From Cytobacillus firmus (GTDB taxonomy: Bacteria; Bacillota; Bacilli; Bacillales; Cytobacillaceae), in the NCBI RefSeq assembly GCF_023657595.1, contig NZ_CP098323.1:3558001-3622000 (forward strand): a stretch of DNA of 64,000 nt, in the 5' to 3' direction. Positions 57,788-64,000 of the stretch are shown piece after piece. The notes below the pieces were generated by a model, which was given only the letters and a program-made list of their open reading frames with translations, searched no databases and was not told where the DNA came from. The first letter of the stretch is position 1; the number at the start of each line of letters is the position of its first letter. The translations under genes were made by a program, and so were the position numbers.

Positions 57788-58456
57788 TTATTCCCCCTTA
57801 GTTTTTTTAGGCATTACGGATACTCTATGGCTTGGAACATCCAGAGCTCTGGTTACTGCCTCAATAATCCACTTTTTCACTTGTATATTTTCAGCCCCTT
57901 TTGCCACAACCAGCACTCCCCTTATTTCAGGTTTCTTGGTTTCTATGACAATGGGAACCTCTTTTTCTCCATTTCGGACAATCACGAGCTGTTCCTCCTG
58001 TGACTGATCCTCAACCTTCCTTTTGCCGCCTTCCCGATCTGTTTCATCAGTTTTCTGAGTTTGCGTAGTTTTGTTTTTTTCAAGGACTTTCTTCTCTGTG
58101 GCATCGACATTCACCACAACAGTGGCATCTTCCACCCCTACGATTGCATCAAGCGCCTCTTTTATTTGGGCTTCATATACCTTTTCATAATTGGCGATGG
58201 TGTCATTTCCTCCGGATTTCTGCTGGCCGAAGACTGGCACTTCTTCCTCCTGCTTCACTTCTTCCCCATTTTTAAATACGGGCAAATCACCGGTGGAACC
58301 GTCTTCTTGAAACAGCGTATTGCTTATCAGCATGATCGCTGCCCCAAATAGGAGAACCAGCAGCAAATAGTGGAATTTTCCGGGCTTCTTATCAGACTGT
58401 CCATCCTTGGAAATTATCTTCTTTAACCATGTAAAAGGACCTTTTTCATTATCCAT
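57788..58456 (-). CDS. spoIIIAG: Stage III sporulation protein AG
   Basis: A 222-residue single-pass membrane protein with a ring-forming YscJ/FliF-like domain (about 85-215); in B. subtilis it assembles a large ring in the intermembrane space. The membrane segment is about 28-46. The charged insertion KKVLEKNKTTQTQKTDETDRE corresponds to the beta-insertion of the family. It overlaps spoIIIAF by eight bases. Confidence 0.94.
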   Translation of the reverse strand: MDNEKGPFTWLKKIISKDGQSDKKPGKFHYLLLVLLFGAAIMLISNTLFQEDGSTGDLPVFKNGEEVKQEEEVPVFGQQKSGGNDTIANYEKVYEAQIKEALDAIVGVEDATVVVNVDATEKKVLEKNKTTQTQKTDETDREGGKRKVEDQSQEEQLVIVRNGEKEVPIVIETKKPEIRGVLVVAKGAENIQVKKWIIEAVTRALDVPSHRVSVMPKKTKGE

Positions 58457-59081
58457 CCCTATCCATATTCCCCCCTTCTACCAGAACTTCGATTGAGTTT
58501 GCGTCTACATTCCATTTTTGTGCGAGAAGAGAAGCAATTCTTTCTGCATCTTCATGTTCGGGCCCGCTGGATGGAAGAGGTTTCCCGGCATTGATTTCCA
58601 CTGTTTTAACCACTTCTACAGCTTCAGCTTCTGCATCTTCTGCTTTGAGTTGGATCATGACCTTTTGCAGGTTATCCGGGAAGGCTTGATCACTGCTTTC
58701 ATCTACTAAAATATCAATGTTAGCAATTTCCAGACCGTACTGTTCCATCAACTCCTCTTCTGCGTCCTGTTTCATGTGGACAGCCATTTGTTCTAAAATA
58801 TATGCATCACTTGAGGCTTGTATTTCTTTTTTCTTCATTTCTATTAAATTTTCCATATTTTTTTCTCCGGAAGCCTCAAAAACCGGCACGGAAACAAGAG
58901 CTTCTTCAAAATCACTTGATATAATTCTCAAAATCGGTGTAAGAATAATCGCTATTAATAGCAGCCCTGTCACCATTTTTGTATATTTCTGAAGCTTGGA
59001 GCTCGGGAGGAGCATATCTATGACAGTGGCAAGCAGAACAAATAATATGATGTTGGTAACCCATTCTTTTATGAAATCCAC
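58449..59081 (-). CDS. spoIIIAF: Stage III sporulation protein AF
   Basis: A 210-residue protein with two N-terminal membrane helices (about 8-24 and 35-53) and an extracellular ring-building-motif domain. It forms part of the SpoIIIA channel needed for late sigma-G activity. Length and topology fit the family. Confidence 0.93.
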   Translation of the reverse strand: MDFIKEWVTNIILFVLLATVIDMLLPSSKLQKYTKMVTGLLLIAIILTPILRIISSDFEEALVSVPVFEASGEKNMENLIEMKKKEIQASSDAYILEQMAVHMKQDAEEELMEQYGLEIANIDILVDESSDQAFPDNLQKVMIQLKAEDAEAEAVEVVKTVEINAGKPLPSSGPEHEDAERIASLLAQKWNVDANSIEVLVEGGNMDRDG

Positions 59082-59093
59082 TTCATTCCCTCC

Positions 59094-60293
59094 CTACCTG
59101 ACCATCATGGTCAAATTGCCGGCCGCTATTATAACCGTAATGCTAAGGAAAAACATCAGGGAGACAATGGCCAGAGCTGCAAAAACATAGATGATGCTCT
59201 TGCTGATTATATCCAGGCAGGATATGATCGGCCCTCCTCCCAACGGCTGCAAAATTGCTGCCGCAAATTTATATATAAACGCAATCATTAGAATTTTGAT
59301 TGCAGGAAAGGCTGCAATAATAAGGAGAATGGTTACTCCTGCTATCCCAACAGTATTTTTCAAAAGCACCGATGCGCTGATTACGGTATCTGTCGCATCT
59401 GTAAACATTCTTCCAATGACCGGAATAAAATTCCCCGTAATAAATTTTGCTGTACGAATGGTAATTCCATCGGTAACCGCTGCAGATGCTCCCTGAACTG
59501 ATATAACTCCGAGAAAGACTGTCAGAAACATCCCAAGAAGTCCAATGCTCCAATTTCGGAGCAGATTGGCAAGCTGAGTTACCTTATAGTGTTCAGACAA
59601 GGTGCTGACAATGCTTAACAGGGCTGATAAAAATAGAAGCGGAAGAATGACATACTGGATAAATAACCCGCTGACATTCATTAAAAACAGTATCACCGGG
59701 TGGAAAAATGCTGCAGATACCAAACCCCCGGAAGAAGCAATCAGCGCAAGCAGCAGCGGTATGAGAGCCATTATGAATGACACCATAGTTGAAATGGTTT
59801 CTTCTGTGTAGGTGATCGCTACATGGAAGCTATTCAGTGCGATAATAATCAACACCATGAAGACGATTGAATAGGCGGCTTTACTGACAGTGCTTTTTTC
59901 AAATGAATTCTGCAGCGACTGCAGGAACATGCTGAATACCGTCAGCAATATTAGAGTCCCAAGCAGTTTCCCGTTGACTATAAACTCATGGAATACAAAC
60001 TTCATCGCGCCGCCAGCCCACTCTTTTAGTGAAAACTCCTTTTCTCCCTTTATGAATTCATAGAGACTCCCCTTTTGGCTCTCGGGCAAAAACCCTCCAT
60101 ACTCTGTTGTGATTTCTTCCCAAAAGCTCTTTAATTCATTAAGGTCTAACTTATCCACCTGGGATTCAATTAAATCCTGCGGGGATATCGTTTCTTCTGC
60201 TTCGCCGGTCTTAGGTGAGGCTTGTACAATTGGTGCCAGGAAAAAGAATAGAAATAAACTGAACCCTAAAATTTTCTGCATCCTTTGCTTCAT
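59094..60293 (-). CDS. spoIIIAE: Stage III sporulation protein AE
   Basis: A 399-residue multi-spanning membrane protein with a signal-like first segment (about 10-25) and six or more helices from about residue 110 to the end. Predicted permease-like component of the SpoIIIA channel. A 87-base gap with a CTGCCTG/CAGGCAG hairpin separates it from spoIIIAD. Confidence 0.94.
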   Translation of the reverse strand: MKQRMQKILGFSLFLFFFLAPIVQASPKTGEAEETISPQDLIESQVDKLDLNELKSFWEEITTEYGGFLPESQKGSLYEFIKGEKEFSLKEWAGGAMKFVFHEFIVNGKLLGTLILLTVFSMFLQSLQNSFEKSTVSKAAYSIVFMVLIIIALNSFHVAITYTEETISTMVSFIMALIPLLLALIASSGGLVSAAFFHPVILFLMNVSGLFIQYVILPLLFLSALLSIVSTLSEHYKVTQLANLLRNWSIGLLGMFLTVFLGVISVQGASAAVTDGITIRTAKFITGNFIPVIGRMFTDATDTVISASVLLKNTVGIAGVTILLIIAAFPAIKILMIAFIYKFAAAILQPLGGGPIISCLDIISKSIIYVFAALAIVSLMFFLSITVIIAAGNLTMMVR

Positions 60294-60380
60294 TTTCTCA
60301 CCTCTTTTAAAGGACCCTCTCTAATTCCAGCAATGTGAGCTTGTCCAGTCCTGCTGCCTGTCGTTTCAGCAGGCAGCCGG

Positions 60381-60770
60381 CTAGCTCGGAATCATGCGAA
60401 TAATGGTTTCGATTAATACAGTTAGGATTGGTATGGCCATGGCAAGAATAAGAATTTTCCCGCCCATTTCGATTTTTGCTGCAATGGCTCCCTGTCCTGC
60501 ATCCTTCGTAATTTGTGCAGCAAATTCAGCAATATAGGCTATTCCGATTATCTTTAAAATGGTTTCAACATAGACGATATTCACCTTTGCATTGACGGCA
60601 ATCTTTTCAATCATATGGATAATGGCGTAAATTTGATCGACAAGAAAAAGAAAGATGGCACAGCCGACAAAAACAATCAGCAAAAAGGCAAAATTCGGCT
60701 TTTGCTCCTTAACAATCAGCGCCAGGAACGTGGCAACAAGCGAAAATCCGACTATCTGGAGAATTTCAAT
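60381..60770 (-). CDS. spoIIIAD: Stage III sporulation protein AD with apparent AUU start
   Basis: A 129-residue membrane protein whose N-terminus (EILQIVGFSLVATFLALIV) aligns with B. subtilis SpoIIIAD only if translation starts at ATT (complement of 60768-60770). AGGGGGG lies seven bases before it. The frame between the spoIIIAC stop (60786-60788) and this codon contains no ATG, GTG or TTG. The next usual start is TTG at 60683, which would remove the first membrane helix. AUU is rare but known, as in infC. Four hydrophobic helices in all. Confidence 0.85.
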   Translation of the reverse strand: MEILQIVGFSLVATFLALIVKEQKPNFAFLLIVFVGCAIFLFLVDQIYAIIHMIEKIAVNAKVNIVYVETILKIIGIAYIAEFAAQITKDAGQGAIAAKIEMGGKILILAMAIPILTVLIETIIRMIPS

Positions 60771-60785
60771 GGCTGAGCCCCCCTT

Positions 60786-60992
60786 TTATCCCTGAAACAA
60801 GAAGACTGATTTAATTTTTTGGAAAAGGTTATCTACAATGGAAGCAACCATAAATAAGATATAAATAAATCCGAAAAGCGTTACCCATTGGGCGTATTCT
60901 TTTTTGCCCACCTGATCCAGAATAGTATGCAAAAAGGCTACAACAATTCCCACACCCGCAATCTTGAATATGATATCTACCTCTAAGCCCAT
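60786..60992 (-). CDS. spoIIIAC: Stage III sporulation protein AC
   Basis: A 68-residue protein with two membrane helices (about 7-25 and 38-56) joined by a charged loop, the length of its B. subtilis counterpart. ATG at 60992 with GGGGGAG upstream is preferred over a longer frame to 61028. It ends 15 bases before spoIIIAD, in the same reading frame. Confidence 0.94.
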   Translation of the reverse strand: MGLEVDIIFKIAGVGIVVAFLHTILDQVGKKEYAQWVTLFGFIYILFMVASIVDNLFQKIKSVFLFQG

Positions 60993-61044
60993 CTTTTCTC
61001 CCCCTAAGCTCTGATCAGCGTCCGGCAAATCAAGCCGGCGTTTC

Positions 61045-61560
61045 CTACATTAGTAAAATGATTAAGAGCAATCCGGATAAAAACCCCAGACTTTTGACCA
61101 TTCTCTCGTATTTCACTTGTCTGTCATGTGCATCAGCTTCTTCACGTTCCAGGTGGGTAAGGGTCAGCATGATCTGCTTTTGCTGAGAAAGACGGTCATG
61201 TCTTCCAAGTGTTTCGCCAAATTGCTTCATGATTTCGAATTCCCCTTGTTTAAAGGCGGTCATTTTCCATATTTCCGTCAAGCTTTCTTCCCAGGCGTCC
61301 TTTACTGTCGTCTCGGAATCGGTCAGTTTTTTTGCAAAGGATTCAAAGAACCAGGATAAGGGCTTGGAAAGCTGGTCAGAAAGCCGTCTGGCTGCTTCAT
61401 GAAGAGGTGTATGGCCATACATAATTTCAGCCTCCAAGGACTGAAGTGCCGATTTAAGCTGACGAAGCTGGCGCGGCCGTTCTGTCAGGTGCCTTGAAGC
61501 TTCAAACCCTGCCCATGTTGTTGCAATGATGATCAAAACAGCTCCAATAAGTTTCATCAT
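61045..61560 (-). CDS. spoIIIAB: Stage III sporulation protein AB
   Basis: A 171-residue protein with a membrane helix at each end (about 3-19 and 153-170) and a helical middle. It resembles type II secretion GspF-like proteins, and may act with the SpoIIIAA ATPase. It starts next to the spoIIIAA stop. Confidence 0.93.
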   Translation of the reverse strand: MMKLIGAVLIIIATTWAGFEASRHLTERPRQLRQLKSALQSLEAEIMYGHTPLHEAARRLSDQLSKPLSWFFESFAKKLTDSETTVKDAWEESLTEIWKMTAFKQGEFEIMKQFGETLGRHDRLSQQKQIMLTLTHLEREEADAHDRQVKYERMVKSLGFLSGLLLIILLM

Positions 61561-62484
61561 TTACATCACACCCGCTTGATGCTGATATCTTGCACCGTCT
61601 GTGTTTCGTATGCAGTCAATGCTGCCAGGCCCATCTTTTCTGCTCAATTCAATAAATCGCTGAAAAACGCCCATTTCAAGTATGGCCTGTAAAGTCGGGC
61701 GCCTCTTAATTTCCTCCAGGGAATTTCCATGTGTAGTCATAATCAGCTTTATTCCGGCATTTACTGCCTCCATTATGGCCTCTGCATCTTCATGCCTGCC
61801 AATTTCATCAACAACGAGAACCTCGGGGCTCATGGAACGAATCATCATCATCATGCCCTCAGCTTTGGGACAGGCATCCAGGACATCAATCCTGTTTCCA
61901 AAAGTCATCTGGGGGATCCCATTCACACATCCTGCTATTTCGGAGCGTTCATCCACAATCCCAACCTTACTTGCAGGAAGGCCGCTGCCTTGATCACCAG
62001 ATGAAATGATTCTTGCAATATCGCGCAGCAATGTGGTTTTACCAGTCTGCGGCGGTCCAATAATCATCGTATGCAGCCATCCGTCCCTGTAAATCCTTGG
62101 AATCAGCGTTTGGGCAATGCCGACTTTCTCTCTGGCAATTCTAATGTTAAAAGAGGAAATATCCCTGATCGCTTTAACCTTGCCCTGCTCAAGAATAACC
62201 TTTCCGGCAAGCCCAACCCGATGGCCGCCCTCAATCGTGATATAACCTCTTTTCAGCTCTTCCTCGAGTGTGTAAATCGAAAAATGGCTTATTTTATTCA
62301 ATAAATGCACGGCATCCTCTGAATCAATTATATAAGGGAGAAAATGCGGTACGCCCCTTGCTGTCAGCTCAATAGGCCTCGAAATTCGGACCCTGATTTC
62401 CTCCAGATCCTTTAAAATTTTCGGAGGGATTCTCTGTAATTGTTCGGCAATTTTTTTCGGCAAAAAGGCTATAATCGTTTCCAT
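61561..62484 (-). CDS. spoIIIAA: Stage III sporulation protein AA, ATPase
   Basis: A 307-residue cytosolic ATPase related to type II/IV secretion ATPases, the motor of the SpoIIIA-SpoIIQ channel. Walker A GPPQTGKT is at residues 143-150 and Walker B VLVVDEIG near 213. ATG at 62484 has GGAGGAG six bases upstream; the longer frame to 62583 overlaps the sigma-E promoter. First gene of the operon. Confidence 0.96.
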   Translation of the reverse strand: METIIAFLPKKIAEQLQRIPPKILKDLEEIRVRISRPIELTARGVPHFLPYIIDSEDAVHLLNKISHFSIYTLEEELKRGYITIEGGHRVGLAGKVILEQGKVKAIRDISSFNIRIAREKVGIAQTLIPRIYRDGWLHTMIIGPPQTGKTTLLRDIARIISSGDQGSGLPASKVGIVDERSEIAGCVNGIPQMTFGNRIDVLDACPKAEGMMMMIRSMSPEVLVVDEIGRHEDAEAIMEAVNAGIKLIMTTHGNSLEEIKRRPTLQAILEMGVFQRFIELSRKDGPGSIDCIRNTDGARYQHQAGVM

Positions 62485-62535
62485 GTCTGCTCCTCCATTC
62501 CCAATCTGATTTCGGACTAGCTTCTCATTATTTAA

Positions 62536-62563
62536 AATGTATGCCTGCGGCAAAACAATATGA
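62536..62563 (-). promoter_or_regulatory. Sigma-E promoter of spoIIIA
   Basis: Minus strand TCATATT (complement of 62557-62563), 13 bases, CATACATT (complement of 62536-62543). Both halves match the sigma-E consensus (KMATATT, CATACA-T), with the spacer about one base short. Mother-cell expression of spoIIIA from sigma-E is known in B. subtilis. Confidence 0.78.
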
Positions 62564-62674
62564 CTTAGATTTGAAAGCTTCACATTTATTTAGTACAAGC
62601 TTTTGCCTGAGTAAAAAAATATCTTTCTTCAAAAAATAATTCAAAAGGAACATAGAGAAAGGCTGGTGCCATTT

Positions 62675-64000
62675 ATGAAAGCAAAATGCATTTACATCAT
62701 GGTTATTTTTCACCTGATTGTTCTTGGTTTCTTACCTGCGGAAGGAATAGCTCATCAGAGAAATACAAACGGACCCCAAAATGTCATTCTGATGATTGGC
62801 GATGGAATGGGAATAGGTCAGATTGAGATTGCAAGAAAACTGGAATATGGGAAGGACGGTCGGCTGTTCCTGGAATCTCTGCCTCACACCGCGTTGGTGC
62901 ATACCGAATCTGCCAATAATTTTGTGACAGATTCAGCTGCCGGTGGTACGGCACTTGCAATTGGAAAAAAAACAAATAATGAGATGATCGGAGTTACGCC
63001 GGATGGGAAGGAAGCAGACAGTATCCTTGATTTATTCAGAAAAAACGGTAAAAAAGCAGGGGTGATATCCACCAATTCAGTTACAGATGCAACACCCGCA
63101 GCCTTTACAGCAAGTGTTGCCAACAGATGGTCGGGACAGGAGGAAATTGCACGCCAGCAGCTGAAATCAGGGGTGGATGTGCTGATGGGAGGCGGCAGAG
63201 CATACTTCACACAGGAAAAGCAAAGCGGAAGGGATTTAATAAAAGAGGCAAAGCAACAAGGATATGCCTATGCCGGAAGTCGCGACGAATTGCTTAATGC
63301 CGAAGCCCCAAAGCTGCTCGGTTTGTTCAATGACGGATATATGAGCTTTAAACTGGACCGGCCTTTACTGAACAGCAAAGAACCCAGTTTAAAAGAAATG
63401 ACTGAAAAAGCGATCGATGTACTCGCAAAAGGAGAACAGGGATTTTTCCTCATGGCGGAAGGAGCAAGAATTGATCATGCTTCGCACGCAGGTGATATTA
63501 CAAGCATCTGGAAAGAAACCATTGAATTTGATGAAGCTGTCAAATATGCAGTTGAATGGGCAAAAAAGGACAAAGAAACACTGGTTTTGGTTGTCGCAGA
63601 TCATGAGACTATGGGAATATCAGCATCAGAGCCGCTGAAGATACAGGAATTAAAGGAAATCAAGGCGACACCGCAGTATATGGTCAGCCAATTGGCAAGA
63701 GATGTAGAGAGGGGCATTTATCGATCAGAAAGTGTGAAGGGTGTTCTAAAAAAGTATGCGAATATTGATTTAACCCAGCAGGAGATTGAAGCGTTTAATG
63801 GAAAGCTAATGAACACAGGCAGCAAAGTTTATCCTCAATATTTAGCAGCATGGGAAATAGGAAGCCTGATTGCCGAGAAATATCATGGGGGAATTTTAAC
63901 GGATACAGTAAGATCTCTCAGCTCTACCGGCGGTCATACAGGCAATATGATCCCTTTATTTGCTTATGGCAATGGGAGTGAAACTTTTACAGGAGTACTG
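62675..64000 (+). CDS. Alkaline phosphatase, 3' end outside the window
   Basis: 442 codons of an exported metal-dependent phosphomonoesterase; the stop is beyond 64000. A signal peptide (about 1-27) precedes the catalytic domain. MIGDGMG gives Asp43, TDSAAGGTA the nucleophile Ser87, EGARIDHASHAGD and ADHETMG the zinc and magnesium ligands, and TGGHTGNMIP the last His. B. subtilis PhoA/PhoB and related enzymes share this pattern. It is divergent from spoIIIA. No PHO box is obvious in the 190-base gap, so phosphate control is not shown. Confidence 0.93.
   Translation, partial: MKAKCIYIMVIFHLIVLGFLPAEGIAHQRNTNGPQNVILMIGDGMGIGQIEIARKLEYGKDGRLFLESLPHTALVHTESANNFVTDSAAGGTALAIGKKTNNEMIGVTPDGKEADSILDLFRKNGKKAGVISTNSVTDATPAAFTASVANRWSGQEEIARQQLKSGVDVLMGGGRAYFTQEKQSGRDLIKEAKQQGYAYAGSRDELLNAEAPKLLGLFNDGYMSFKLDRPLLNSKEPSLKEMTEKAIDVLAKGEQGFFLMAEGARIDHASHAGDITSIWKETIEFDEAVKYAVEWAKKDKETLVLVVADHETMGISASEPLKIQELKEIKATPQYMVSQLARDVERGIYRSESVKGVLKKYANIDLTQQEIEAFNGKLMNTGSKVYPQYLAAWEIGSLIAEKYHGGILTDTVRSLSSTGGHTGNMIPLFAYGNGSETFTGVL

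Noticed and set aside
1..64000. CRISPR arrays, tRNA or rRNA genes, transposases, phage genes, defence systems
   Set aside because: None were seen on either strand. Gene content and order are those of a Bacillaceae core chromosome.

Overview
This is a stretch of ordinary chromosome from an endospore-forming member of the Bacillaceae. The evidence is spo0A, spoIVB and a complete spoIIIA operon, plus a gene order that from memory is largely collinear with the B. subtilis yqkB-to-spoIIIAA segment. Differences from B. subtilis include a methylmalonyl-CoA mutase operon, an orphan cheW, a T-box-controlled NSS transporter, a membrane glycosyltransferase and an alkaline phosphatase. Together they suggest a Cytobacillus/Neobacillus/Mesobacillus-like relative, but the sequence alone does not fix the genus. 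Most genes lie on the minus strand. I saw no rRNA, tRNA, CRISPR, prophage or insertion sequence.

Layout. 1-2420: Fe-S related small genes, then an SOS-controlled Y-family polymerase operon (yqjW-yqjX plus a possible 49-residue protein). 2494-8141: SDR and metallo-beta-lactamase pair, T-box-controlled proI, glycosyltransferase, namA. 8144-11317: T-box-controlled sodium symporter, histidine phosphatase, RNase Z. 11499-16076: pentose phosphate enzymes zwf and gndA, and DNA polymerase IV. 16207-22049: orphan CheW, M20 peptidase, acyl-CoA carboxylase beta with methylmalonyl-CoA epimerase, the miniprotein Prli42, an L,D-transpeptidase and an aromatic-acid-exporter-like protein. 22162-25037: arginine-type ABC transporter artPQR and bacilliredoxin brxB.

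25066-41208: a candidate C-rich small RNA, then meaB-mutB-mutA, and the branched-chain keto acid operon ptb-bcd-buk-lpdV-bkdAA-bkdAB-bkdB behind a near-perfect sigma-54 promoter with its activator bkdR. Valine and isoleucine degradation yields propionyl-CoA, so bkd, the mut genes and the carboxylase/epimerase pair at 18-20 kb form a connected catabolic route. 41299-47846: yqzF, yycC, inverted-repeat elements, spo0A with a sigma-H promoter and 0A boxes, spoIVB, recN, argR, tlyA. 47850-57244: dxs, ispA, xseB, xseA, folD, nusB, yqhY, accC, accB. 57245-62563: spoIIIAH to spoIIIAA behind a sigma-E promoter, where spoIIIAD appears to start with AUU. 62675-64000: the start of an alkaline phosphatase that runs off the window.

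I found no convincing undescribed multi-gene system. The leads most worth checking are the candidate small RNA at 25100-25234, the T-box (probably Phe) before the NSS transporter, the paired palindromes upstream of the sigma-54 promoter, the AUU start of spoIIIAD, and three kinds of dispersed intergenic repeat.
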